From JAIOSM01 sp964565415 (GTDB taxonomy: Bacteria; Desulfobacterota; Desulfobacteria; Desulfobacterales; Desulfobacteraceae), in the NCBI GenBank assembly GCA_964565415.1, contig CAZMEX010000002.1:1-64000 (forward strand): a stretch of DNA of 64,000 nt. The letters run 5' to 3'. This document shows, one piece after another, positions 17,202 to 25,806 of this stretch (positions are counted from its first letter, which is position 1; every line of letters begins with the position of its first letter). The notes beneath the pieces are model-generated. The model did no database searches. It worked only from the letters and a program-made list of their open reading frames with translations, and had not been told where the DNA came from. The translations under genes were made by a program, and so were the position numbers.

Positions 17202-18497
17202 ATGAAAAGAGTTGTTTTTATGTTGGTGGTATTATTATCTATGCTGTTAATTTTTTCTTGTGATAAAATACCAAGCAGCAAATCAGAAACTATTTCAAAA
17301 TTAAAACAAGAATTAGCAGAGTGCCAGGCTGAAAACCAGCAGTTAAAAGGCAAAAAACCCGTAAAAGAGTTAAAAACCGTAAAAGTTGGATTACTTATGG
17401 CTTTTACAGGACCTATTGAGTCTTTAGTCCCTGGAATGGCAAAAGCTGCTGAACTTGCTATTAAAGAGGCATCAGATTCAGGAATATTTCTTGGCGGAAC
17501 TAAAATCGCAGCGGTTCGCGCTGATTCAACGTGTATTAATGCTACTGAAGCAATCTCAGCAGCCAAATGGCTGGTTAATTCAGAAAATGTAATAGGGATA
17601 GTAGGCGCAAGCTGTTCCGGAGCAACTGCAGCCGTTGTAAATAGTGTATCTGTACCCTATGAAACAACAACTATCTCACCATCTGCCACTTCACCTGCAT
17701 TAACAAATATCAAAGATAATGGTTTCTTCTTCAGATCAGTTCCTTCAGATGCAAGGCAAGGTGAAGTTCTTGCTAATATAGTTATAAACAGAGGGATTAA
17801 AAAGGTTGCTGTAACCTATGTCAATAGTGACTATGGCAAAGGTTTATCTGATTCATTTACAACTAATTATGCATTGTTGGGCGGTCAAATTTCTGTGACT
17901 GTTCCCCACGAAGATGGTAAATCTGATTATACTGAGGTTGTAGCTCTATTATCTAACTCCAAAGTAAAAGATCTGGTCGTCTTCGGCTACCTTGACCAGG
18001 GTGGCAAGGGTATTATCAAAGCAGCGCTTAAAACAGGAGTATTTGACCATTTTATCCTTGCTGATGGTATGATTGGGGATCCTTTAACTGATGATTTTGG
18101 CAAAGCTATAAATGGCTCTTTTGGCACAATTCCAGGCGAAGAAACTATCTCAAGCGACAAGTGGATAAAACTTGCTAAAACAGCCGGAATACCACTTAAC
18201 GGCCCATTCAGGGATGGAGCATATGATGCTGCAGCCTTAATTATTCTAGCGGCCCAGGCTGGCAAATCAGTAGATAAAGCCAGTATAAAAAAACATATGA
18301 TGAGTGTTGCCAACGCCCCGGGAGAAAAAATCTATGCGGGCGAGTTGAAAAAAGCTCTTAAAATCTTGGCAAATGGCGGAGAACTTGATTATGTTGGTGC
18401 TAAAAATATAGAATTCATGAAATCCGGTGAAATTTTTGGTTCCTACAGAGAGTTAGAAGTTGTAAATGCAAAATTTGAAACTATCGCCACTCATTAA
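17202..18497 (+). CDS. Branched-chain amino acid-type substrate-binding lipoprotein (orphan)
   Basis: The 431-residue protein has a lipoprotein signal (LLIFSC, lipidated Cys20, Asp at +2), a short coiled-coil linker (about 28-50; KLKQELAECQAENQQLKG) and a type I periplasmic binding domain of the Leu/Ile/Val (Peripla_BP_6) family (about 60-420; VGLLMAFTGP, GIVGASCSGATAAV, AVTYVNSDYGKGL). The aspartate after the cysteine would keep it in the inner membrane if the Lol rule holds. No permease or ATPase gene adjoins, so it may serve a distant transporter or feed a sensor. GGAGG lies 9 bases before the ATG. It has its own promoter and a following hairpin. Confidence 0.88.
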   Translation: MKRVVFMLVVLLSMLLIFSCDKIPSSKSETISKLKQELAECQAENQQLKGKKPVKELKTVKVGLLMAFTGPIESLVPGMAKAAELAIKEASDSGIFLGGTKIAAVRADSTCINATEAISAAKWLVNSENVIGIVGASCSGATAAVVNSVSVPYETTTISPSATSPALTNIKDNGFFFRSVPSDARQGEVLANIVINRGIKKVAVTYVNSDYGKGLSDSFTTNYALLGGQISVTVPHEDGKSDYTEVVALLSNSKVKDLVVFGYLDQGGKGIIKAALKTGVFDHFILADGMIGDPLTDDFGKAINGSFGTIPGEETISSDKWIKLAKTAGIPLNGPFRDGAYDAAALIILAAQAGKSVDKASIKKHMMSVANAPGEKIYAGELKKALKILANGGELDYVGAKNIEFMKSGEIFGSYRELEVVNAKFETIATH

Positions 18498-18510
18498 ATA
18501 CCTGCACAAC

Positions 18511-18552
18511 CATCATGGTAATACCTGCTGTACATCAGGTATTACCATGATG
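18511..18552 (+). terminator. Long perfect hairpin after the binding lipoprotein gene
   Basis: CATCATGGTAATACCTG and its exact complement form a 17-bp stem with an 8-base loop, 13 bases after the stop codon. What follows (ACTCTTTTAACTCTTTT) is only moderately T-rich, so it may act as a terminator or as an mRNA 3'-end stabiliser. Confidence 0.65.
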
Positions 18553-18726
18553 ACCACTCTTTTAACTCTTTTGACAATCACGATAATATATTGAAAAACT
18601 CATTTTATATCTACCCATCCTAGCCCCATATCCATTAAGATAAATCTCTTTACATTATTACAAAAAAAAGTATAATATATATTTTGTTAAAGGTATTTGG
18701 GTTACTATCTATTTAAAGGTATCATT

Positions 18727-19089
18727 ATGAAACAGAAAGATTTAGATTTTTTTAAGCAGCATTTAACTGAACGATTGGATGAACTGCTCTCCCATGCTGA
18801 TAGCACAGTTACAGTAATGACTCAATCAAAAGACAGGTTTGCTGATCCCACTGATCGAGCTTCCCATGAAGCTGGAAGAAACTTTGAACTAAGGATACGT
18901 GATAGGGAACATAAACTTATTAAAAAAATTAAAAAAGCTCTGGATCGGATTGAAAATAAAACTTTTGGAATTTGTGATACTTGTGAGGAAGAAATCTCTA
19001 TTAAAAGGCTTAAGGCAAGGCCGGTAACTGCTCAGTGCATAGATTGCAAGAAAAAAGAAGAAAATTTAGAAAAAGCTCTGGGAATTTAG
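18727..19089 (+). CDS. DksA/TraR family RNA polymerase-binding transcription factor
   Basis: This 120-residue protein resembles DksA. A coiled coil (about 1-85) carries the tip motif D-x-x-D-x-A at Asp40, Asp43 and Ala45 (DPTDRAS), and a four-cysteine zinc finger follows (CDTC ... CIDC, with TFGICDTCEEEI before it). DksA reaches into the secondary channel of RNA polymerase and, with ppGpp, tunes rRNA and amino-acid promoters. I chose ATG 18727 because the protein then starts MKQKDLDFF like relatives. Fourteen bases separate it from the next gene, so the two are probably cotranscribed. Confidence 0.9.
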   Translation: MKQKDLDFFKQHLTERLDELLSHADSTVTVMTQSKDRFADPTDRASHEAGRNFELRIRDREHKLIKKIKKALDRIENKTFGICDTCEEEISIKRLKARPVTAQCIDCKKKEENLEKALGI

Positions 19090-19102
19090 CAAGGGGAAGA
19101 TT

Positions 19103-20662
19103 ATGATTGACTTACATATTCATTCAACAGCTTCAGACGGATCATTTTCACCAAGTGAAATCTTAAATCTCTCTTTAGATGCTGGGATACAGGCAATTGC
19201 TCTTACAGACCATGATTCCATTGATGGTGTAAGGGAAGTTATGAAAATTGGTGTGCCATGGCCCCTGGAGTTTGTCTCTGGAGTTGAAATAAGTTGTGAA
19301 CCGCCAAAAGATTTTCCAAACAACAGCAGCCTGCATATCCTAGGTTATGGATTTGATCTTGGGAACAGTGAGTTAAACTCAATTTTAGACAAACTTCAAA
19401 AAGCAAGATCTGACAGAAATCCATTAATAATTCAAAAACTCAATGATATTGGTTTTGATATATCAATGGAAGAGGTTGACGAAATATCAGGAGAAGGTCA
19501 GACAGGACGGCCGCATATTGCCCAGGTTTTGCTTGAAAGAAATTTTGTTGCTTCATTTGACGAAGCTTTTGATAAATATCTTGGCAAAGGCAAAAAAGCA
19601 TATATTGATAAATATAGAGTAACATGTAAAGAGGCAATTGAAGCAATAAATAATGCAGGCGGGGTCAGCATACTTGCCCACCCCGGAATACTCAAAACCA
19701 ATAAAGGCTTTTCAGTTGAAAAGCTTGTAAAAGAGTTGAAAAAATTTGGTCTTAACGGTATTGAAGCCTATTATACTTCCCATACACATGAACAGACAAC
19801 TTTTTTCCTTGATCTTGCTGAAAAACAAGAATTGATCATAACCGGCGGTTCTGACTTCCATGGCTCTTTAAATAAAGGAATAAATATCGGTTCTGGTCGT
19901 GGAGAACTTGTTGTGTTCGATGAAATCTACACTAATCTCATAAATACAATTGAAACACTGCAAAGTAAAAATAACTCCATTGAAATACTTGAAAAAAATA
20001 TTAACTACAAATTCAATAAACAGTCCCTGCTCATAAATGCACTTCGACATCGCTCCTATGTTAATGAGAGTTCCGGGAAAAAATTAACTGACAATGAGCG
20101 GCTTGAGTTCCTTGGCGATGCAGTGATTGAACTTTGCATAAGTCACTTGTTAATGGAGCATGCTCCGAAAAAAAACGAAGGAGAACTCTCAAAATTACGG
20201 GCAAGTCTTGTGAGTGAGCCTGCCCTTGCCGGCATGGCAAGAAAAATCCAATTGGGTAAGTTTATTCTTCTTGGTAAAGGCGAACGTCTGTCCAATGGCA
20301 GGGAAAAAGATTCAATTCTTTCAGATACTTTTGAAGCACTTATAGCTGCCATTTACCTTGATTCTGATTTTAATAACACATATACCCATATCAACCAATT
20401 GTTTTCTGAACAGATAAAAATTATCGCAAAAAAAGCAGCTGAAATTGACCACAAAAGTAAACTTCAGGAGCTTGTTCAAAAAACCGAAGACACAGCACCT
20501 GTATACGAAGTTATTAATGAAACCGGACCTGATCATGACAAAACATTTGAGGTCTCAATTGGGACCCTCAGTATTGATGCAAAAGGCACAGGAAAAACAA
20601 TTAAAGCAGCCGAGCAAAATGCTGCGGCTAATGCCCTAAAACAGATCAAGGAGAGTAAGTAA
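19103..20662 (+). CDS. Fusion of PHP-domain exonuclease (Rnm/YciV-like) and RNase III
   Basis: A single 519-residue frame joins two enzymes. Residues 1-283 are a PHP phosphoesterase of the YciV/RNase AM type, with all metal motifs: HIHSTASDG (His5, His7), LTDHDSIDG (Asp36, His37), ILAHPG and GGSDFHGS. Residues about 290-435 are an RNase III domain with NERLEFLGDAV (Glu332, Glu335, Asp339) and DTFEALIAAIYLD (Asp408, Glu411). Residues about 449-517 are a double-stranded RNA-binding domain. Each half has its usual full length and the link is only a few residues. No in-frame ATG or GTG with a ribosome binding site sits at the junction. Known roles are 5' trimming of rRNA (E. coli RNase AM) and cutting of double-stranded rRNA precursors (RNase III). 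A joint rRNA-maturation enzyme is inference. Confidence 0.93.
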   Translation: MIDLHIHSTASDGSFSPSEILNLSLDAGIQAIALTDHDSIDGVREVMKIGVPWPLEFVSGVEISCEPPKDFPNNSSLHILGYGFDLGNSELNSILDKLQKARSDRNPLIIQKLNDIGFDISMEEVDEISGEGQTGRPHIAQVLLERNFVASFDEAFDKYLGKGKKAYIDKYRVTCKEAIEAINNAGGVSILAHPGILKTNKGFSVEKLVKELKKFGLNGIEAYYTSHTHEQTTFFLDLAEKQELIITGGSDFHGSLNKGINIGSGRGELVVFDEIYTNLINTIETLQSKNNSIEILEKNINYKFNKQSLLINALRHRSYVNESSGKKLTDNERLEFLGDAVIELCISHLLMEHAPKKNEGELSKLRASLVSEPALAGMARKIQLGKFILLGKGERLSNGREKDSILSDTFEALIAAIYLDSDFNNTYTHINQLFSEQIKIIAKKAAEIDHKSKLQELVQKTEDTAPVYEVINETGPDHDKTFEVSIGTLSIDAKGTGKTIKAAEQNAAANALKQIKESK

Positions 20663-20716
20663 TACTTTCCATAGCCAACCTCCAAAAAAATTGACCTGTA
20701 AATTTATTTCCATTTA

Positions 20717-21760
20717 ATGCAGCCTTCCACAAAACCTCTGATTATACCTGTCTTTATTCCCCATTCCGGGTGCCCACACACGTGCGCATTCTGCAACCAA
20801 TCAATCATTACCAATGAAAAACATATATTTCCCGATGAAAAAAAAATAAAAAAAATTACAGATGAATATTTGAAATTTAAAGGCAAAAGAGAGTCAGTTC
20901 AACTTGCATTTTTTGGTGGCAATTTTCTTGGACTTGAAAAACCATATATCCTTAAACTGCTCAGCATCGCTTTAAAACTAAAACAAAAGAGTAAAATTGA
21001 TTCCATTAGATTCTCCACCAGACCTGACACCATTTCAACGGCAAGCCTTGATCTAATAAAAGATTTTCCTGTTTCTACCATAGAACTTGGAGTTCAGTCT
21101 ATGAATGACAAGATACTTGCTTTTTCAAACCGTGGTCACACATCTCAATGTACAATTGAAGCAGCCTTGCTTTTAAGAAAATATCAATATAAGATTGGAA
21201 TGCAGATGATGGTGGGACTTCCAGGAGAAGACAATTCATTAACACTGAAAAGTGCAAAAAAAATAGTTAGGCTGAAACCAGATTTTATCCGAATATATCC
21301 TTTGATAGTCCTTAGTGGCAGCCTTCTAGCACAATGGTACAAATCAGGTAGATATAGACCTCTTAATCTTGATGAGTGTGTTGATCTTGTTAAAGATATT
21401 TATCTTCTTTTTACTGATCAAAATATTCCTGTTATCAGAATGGGTCTTCAATCATCTGAAATGCTTCAAGATGATTCTTCCATGATAGCAGGTCCATGGC
21501 ATCCTGCTTTTGGACATCTTGTATTATCTGAAATATTTTTTGAGAAAGCAAAACTTGAAATTGAGAAAAAATTTAAAAACCAACCTGACAATAATATTGT
21601 TACTCTGGGAGTGAATCCTTTCTCAGAGTCAAGGCTTCGTGGAAATAAAAATTATAATATGATAAGGCTCAAACAGATTTTTCCTGGATTGAATTTTAAG
21701 ATTGATACTAATATTTCATACAGTAAAGGACATGTTGATATTAAATTTTCCAACCCTTAA
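20717..21760 (+). CDS. Radical SAM protein (Elp3-like core)
   Basis: The 347-residue protein carries the radical SAM cysteines as C-P-H-T-C-A-F-C (about 19-26), the glycine motif FFGGNFLGL and the ELGVQSMN and VGLPGE motifs shared with Elp3/HemN-type enzymes. There is no acetyltransferase domain as in true Elp3. It follows the RNase III fusion by 54 bases. From memory, radical SAM proteins of this kind adjoin rnc in many clostridia too, which hints at a link with RNA modification or ribosome biogenesis. The substrate is not known. Confidence 0.85.
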   Translation: MQPSTKPLIIPVFIPHSGCPHTCAFCNQSIITNEKHIFPDEKKIKKITDEYLKFKGKRESVQLAFFGGNFLGLEKPYILKLLSIALKLKQKSKIDSIRFSTRPDTISTASLDLIKDFPVSTIELGVQSMNDKILAFSNRGHTSQCTIEAALLLRKYQYKIGMQMMVGLPGEDNSLTLKSAKKIVRLKPDFIRIYPLIVLSGSLLAQWYKSGRYRPLNLDECVDLVKDIYLLFTDQNIPVIRMGLQSSEMLQDDSSMIAGPWHPAFGHLVLSEIFFEKAKLEIEKKFKNQPDNNIVTLGVNPFSESRLRGNKNYNMIRLKQIFPGLNFKIDTNISYSKGHVDIKFSNP

Positions 21761-21848
21761 ACTGATGTGTGTTTCCATTGAAATTAAGATAAAAAACACA
21801 GTTTTTTCATATTTGTTGTGATTGCGAATAAACTTTGATTTTTTTTTA

Positions 21849-21878
21849 TTGACAGAAGAGAAATATCACCCATATAAT
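21849..21878 (+). promoter_or_regulatory. Near-consensus sigma-70 promoter of the chemosensory operon
   Basis: TTGACA (21849-21854), 18 bases, TATAAT (21873-21878): both hexamers are perfect. It lies 73 bases before the first CheW gene. The genes from 21952 to 35881 follow with short gaps, so this may drive all of them. Confidence 0.8.
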
Positions 21879-21951
21879 AGGCACAATTATAAAAGCTATA
21901 AATATCTTAATGGTTATAAATAATGATGTGTGGTAATAATAGGGATAAGTT

Positions 21952-22446
21952 ATGACCTCTGAAACAATTAGTAAAAAATCCAGGGTTGTTCTGGTTCGTG
22001 GAATGGGTGAAAAAATATCAGGGAAAAACCCTGTTTTACTTTTTTCCACCACCCAGATAGAAGAAATTTTGACCACTGTTACCATATCTGAAATTCCCTT
22101 TGCTCCTGATTATCTTCTTGGATTTTGTTTGTGGCGCAAGCAGGTAATACCAGTAGTTGATACGCGTATACGATATAATCTTGAAACTTCCCTGGAACAG
22201 AAAACATCGAGTAGTGAACGCTATATGGTTGTTCAAACTGTAAGTAAAGTTAACAAAAACCAAAAATTAATACAAGGTGTACTGAAACTTTCAAATCAAA
22301 TCGTATCAACTGAAATTCCTGGCTCTTGTTCCCCTGCTGATACAAATTCTTCTAATATTGACAAATCTCTTATCAAAGGAATTTTTGAATTTCAGGATGA
22401 TTTAATGATCATTCCTGATTTGGCATCTATTTTTAGTTCAATATAA
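21952..22446 (+). CDS. CheW-like coupling protein (PilI type)
   Basis: This 164-residue protein is a single CheW domain: VEEILTTV-like start, IPFAPDYLLGFCLWRKQVIPVVDTR (the conserved P-x-x-x-G-x-x-x-x-R/G-x-x-I-P-V-V-D region) and a C-terminal FEFQDDLMIIPDLASIF. CheW proteins link receptor tips to CheA in arrays. It opens the chemosensory operon 24 bases before the receptor gene, as pilI precedes pilJ in type IV pilus systems. Two more CheW-like proteins are encoded downstream. Confidence 0.85.
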   Translation: MTSETISKKSRVVLVRGMGEKISGKNPVLLFSTTQIEEILTTVTISEIPFAPDYLLGFCLWRKQVIPVVDTRIRYNLETSLEQKTSSSERYMVVQTVSKVNKNQKLIQGVLKLSNQIVSTEIPGSCSPADTNSSNIDKSLIKGIFEFQDDLMIIPDLASIFSSI

Positions 22447-22470
22447 TTTTTTATATATAAAGGTGAGAAA

Positions 22471-25400
22471 ATGACACAAGAACAAAAGAACAAAAGAGAA
22501 AAAAAAGAGAAAAAATCCATTAGTTTCCCTGCCCTGGGACAAAGTATCAGGGGTAAACTTATGGTATGGCTTTTACTTATATCTCTTGTTCCTCTGACTA
22601 TTGTTGGTGTTATCAACTATATAACAGCGTCAGGAATATTGCATAAAAGACTATTGAAAAGTCTAAAAGCTGCTGTCTGGTTTCAGCAGGAATCACTGCA
22701 GAATTATTTTAATGAGCGATCTAAAAATATTGATAAAATCACAGAAGATGTTTATCAACTGCAATATAATGCCTATGCAAAGATGAATACAATAAAATTG
22801 ATGCAAAAGACGCTTATTGAAAACTACTTTAAAGACTCAATGGTCTTAACAAAAGTCTTTGTCACAAGCCCCCAGCAAAGAGAAATTGTAAAAGCATTTA
22901 AAGAATCTCCTTCAGGATCCCGCAGAAAGTTTCATCCTTTTTTATCAAAATTTATTAAGATTCGTGGTTTTGACTCAATGATGCTCATTGATCCAAATGG
23001 CAAAGTACTCTATACAAGTGATAATTTTGTCAAAACAGGCACCTCTTTAAAAAAATATCAAAAAACACCTGAATATGCTGCTTACAAAAAAGGTAAGAAA
23101 AACCATGGCTTTTTTGATTTTGAACTTTCATCCTTAAGGAACGGCGAACCTGCTGCCTATTTTTATAACCCTGTTAAAGAAGGGAACACTCTTGTTGGTA
23201 TTGCCCTGTTTCGCATGGCTAACACCATCCTTGATTCAATAGTGAAAAATACAACCAGTCTTGGAAAATTAGGTGAGAGTTATCTGGTTGGCAAGGATAA
23301 ATTATTTCGTTCAAACTCCAAAAAATTTGATGAACTTACTATTTCAAATCCTGCGTTTTCAGTAGACAGTGACTTGATTACAAAAGCTCTTGGGGGGAAA
23401 CAAGGCAACCTTTCTTCTCTTAACTACTTAGGTGAGCTGGTTCTCTCTTCTTATTCACCGATAAACATAGCCGGTAACAAATATGCGCTCATGGTTGAAA
23501 TGGACCAGGCTGAGGTTGCATCACCAAAGATTGCCATAGAGGAGACAAGCTACCTGGAACATGCAGCTGCCACTTATGGATTTCCTGATCTTTATCTCAT
23601 TGGAACTGATGGATATGTTTTTTATTCGGTCAAACAATTATCAGATTTCCATACTAATATCTTAACCGGTCCTTATAAAAAATCCGGTCTTGCAGATGTT
23701 GTTTTCAAGGCACTTGAAACTAAAGAGACGGCTGTAAGTGACTATAGTCCATACAAGCCAGCAGATAATAAACCCACTGCATTTATGGCAAAACCTGCAT
23801 TTCACTATGGTATAGAATTTATTGTTGCATTCCAGATACCATCAACTCATCTGGATAAAATTGTTGGGCTTAGAACAGCAAAGGGACATAAAATCAGCTC
23901 TGCCCAAAGTTTTCTCATTGGAAAAGACAGACTATGGAGAACCGAATCTGAATTTGCTAAAAAGTACAATGTTAAATTCACAAGATTAAACCCGGCAGCC
24001 ACCATGAACACTCCCATAATCGCAGAGGCTCTCATGGGAAAGAGCGGTGCTAAAAAGACTGTAAATAATGTAGGAGAAAATGTATTAACTGCATGGACCC
24101 CATTTAAATTTAAGGATATCAACTGGGCACTTGTAAGGGAGGTTGATTTAAAAGAGGTTGACAAGCCCATTGCAAACCTTATGAGATCGACCATTTTGCT
24201 CCTTGGTATATCATTAATAGCTGTATTTTTTGTAAGTTTGCTCGTTTCCAAGGGTATTACCGGACCAGTTGATAAAATCATGGGAGTAATTAAAAAAGTT
24301 GAAAAAGGTGATTATGAAGCAAGAGCAGCAGTGACAAGTAAGGATGAACTTGGTGTCATGGCAGCATCCTTTAATAATATGATCACCACAACCCAAACCC
24401 TTATGAAGACTCGCCAGGAAGAGCATGACAGCCTCCAGGAATCAATCATGACACTTCTTGGTGAAATTTCAGATCTTGCTGATGGTGATTTAAGTGTACG
24501 TACAACTGTAAGTGAAGATGCAACAGGAACCATAGCTGACTCCCTTAACATGATGCTGGAAGAATTAAGTACTGCTTTTGGTAAAATCAAACAATCCTCG
24601 GAAAATGTTTTCTCAACTGCCAATTACTTAAGTGTATCCACGGGTGAACTTGCCCAGCACAGTATTAATCAATCAGATTTGATTGGTAATGCTGTAAAAG
24701 AGATTAACCAGCTGACCATAGCCATTGAAGATGCCTCTATAAAAGCTGAAAAATCAGCTGACACTTCAAAGCTTTCAAGTCAGGTTGCAGAGGAGGGAGC
24801 CAGGGTTGTTGAGAATACCAGTCATGCCATGGAAACCATTCGTGAGAATGTTCAGGATACAGCCAGGGCAATTAAGCGCCTCGGTGAAAGTTCCCAGGAG
24901 ATCAGTGACTTTGCAAAGACAATTAATGAAATATCTGACAGGACATCAATCCTGGCTTTGAATGCCTCAATCCAGGCAGCATCTGCCGGAGAAGAAGGGC
25001 GTGGTTTTGCTGTTGTTGCAGAAGAGATTCAACGTCTTGCTGAACAGGCTGCCAACTCAACCAGACAGATTGAGACATTAATTAAAAATATTCTGGAAGA
25101 GATCACTGCAGCAGGTACAAGTATGGATGCAAGTATTCAAGAAGTTGTGCGAGGTACTTCTCTATCACAGCAAGCTCTTTCCAGACTTCAGGAGATCACC
25201 GGAAGCTCAGATGATGTGGCAAAATTGATTGCAGGTCTTGCTGCAACCTCTAAAGAGCAGGCTGACACTACAGCACAACTTGCAAAACAGATGAGTGAAA
25301 TTGGTATTATTAGTTCAGATACTGCTGAGGAGACAGAAAAAGCTTCAACATCCATGAAAGAGATGGCATCAACTGCTGATGATATGTTAAAGTCTGTTGC

Positions 25401-25770
25401 AGAATTTAAACTTGAAGCTGATGAAGTTATAGAAGAAATCATTGAATCCAATGATGCACAGGCAATTGAAACTGAAAAACCCGAATTATTGAGTGAATTC
25501 GACTTGATTGATGAATCTGATGANNNNNNNNNNNNNNNNNNNNNNNNNNNNNNNNNNNNNNNNNNNNNNNNNNNNNNNNNNNNNNNNNNNNNNNNNNNNN
25601 NNNNNNNNNNNNNNNNNNNNNNNGATGAATCTGATGAATTTGACGAAGTTGATGAATTTGACGAAGCTGATGAATTTGATGAAGTTGAAGAATTTGATGA
25701 AGTTGAAGAGTTGGATGAATTTGATGAATTTGATGGGCTGGATGAATTTGATGAAACTGACAAATCATAA
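22471..25770 (+). CDS. PilJ-like methyl-accepting chemotaxis receptor with doubled periplasmic sensor and acidic tail
   Basis: The receptor has a basic cytoplasmic start, TM1 (about 29-52), a periplasmic part of about 520 residues, TM2 (about 571-594), HAMP (about 595-645), a second HAMP-like segment (about 660-710; ISDLADGDLSVR), and the signalling hairpin (about 820-855; ILALNASIQAASAGEEGRG, VVAEEIQRLAEQ). The periplasmic part looks doubled: GESYLVGKDKLFRS and AQSFLIGKDRLWRT recur about 260 residues apart, as in tandem Cache-like modules. Tandem HAMPs and the RLGESSQEI stretch point to the PilJ class. After the methyl-accepting region comes an Asp/Glu-Phe repeat tail (DEFDEV units) interrupted by a 100-N gap, so its true length is unknown. 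The following genes encode binding proteins that may deliver ligand. Confidence 0.9.
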   Translation: MTQEQKNKREKKEKKSISFPALGQSIRGKLMVWLLLISLVPLTIVGVINYITASGILHKRLLKSLKAAVWFQQESLQNYFNERSKNIDKITEDVYQLQYNAYAKMNTIKLMQKTLIENYFKDSMVLTKVFVTSPQQREIVKAFKESPSGSRRKFHPFLSKFIKIRGFDSMMLIDPNGKVLYTSDNFVKTGTSLKKYQKTPEYAAYKKGKKNHGFFDFELSSLRNGEPAAYFYNPVKEGNTLVGIALFRMANTILDSIVKNTTSLGKLGESYLVGKDKLFRSNSKKFDELTISNPAFSVDSDLITKALGGKQGNLSSLNYLGELVLSSYSPINIAGNKYALMVEMDQAEVASPKIAIEETSYLEHAAATYGFPDLYLIGTDGYVFYSVKQLSDFHTNILTGPYKKSGLADVVFKALETKETAVSDYSPYKPADNKPTAFMAKPAFHYGIEFIVAFQIPSTHLDKIVGLRTAKGHKISSAQSFLIGKDRLWRTESEFAKKYNVKFTRLNPAATMNTPIIAEALMGKSGAKKTVNNVGENVLTAWTPFKFKDINWALVREVDLKEVDKPIANLMRSTILLLGISLIAVFFVSLLVSKGITGPVDKIMGVIKKVEKGDYEARAAVTSKDELGVMAASFNNMITTTQTLMKTRQEEHDSLQESIMTLLGEISDLADGDLSVRTTVSEDATGTIADSLNMMLEELSTAFGKIKQSSENVFSTANYLSVSTGELAQHSINQSDLIGNAVKEINQLTIAIEDASIKAEKSADTSKLSSQVAEEGARVVENTSHAMETIRENVQDTARAIKRLGESSQEISDFAKTINEISDRTSILALNASIQAASAGEEGRGFAVVAEEIQRLAEQAANSTRQIETLIKNILEEITAAGTSMDASIQEVVRGTSLSQQALSRLQEITGSSDDVAKLIAGLAATSKEQADTTAQLAKQMSEIGIISSDTAEETEKASTSMKEMASTADDMLKSVAEFKLEADEVIEEIIESNDAQAIETEKPELLSEFDLIDESDXXXXXXXXXXXXXXXXXXXXXXXXXXXXXXXXXXDESDEFDEVDEFDEADEFDEVEEFDEVEELDEFDEFDGLDEFDETDKS
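25524..25623. other. Assembly gap (100 N) in the acidic repeat of the receptor
   Basis: Exactly 100 N, the usual placeholder for unknown length. It lies in GATGAA-rich coding repeats (DESD/DEFDE). The reading frame happens to stay open through the placeholder, but the number of repeat units lost cannot be known. Confidence 0.95.
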
Positions 25771-25806
25771 CAAACTATTCAAGACAGAGAGGTGATCACA
25801 CAAAAT

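Noticed and set aside
19120..20536. Several antisense frames opposite the PHP-RNase III gene
   Set aside because: They are short, lack ribosome binding sites and lie opposite strongly conserved enzyme motifs.
25188..25763. Antisense open frame rich in Ser/Asn
   Set aside because: It is the mirror of the acidic repeat in the receptor gene, without a ribosome binding site or own features.
25490..25770. Possible CRISPR-like or satellite array (GATGAA repeats)
   Set aside because: The repeat keeps one reading frame, codes an acidic tail of the receptor and has no spacer-repeat structure.
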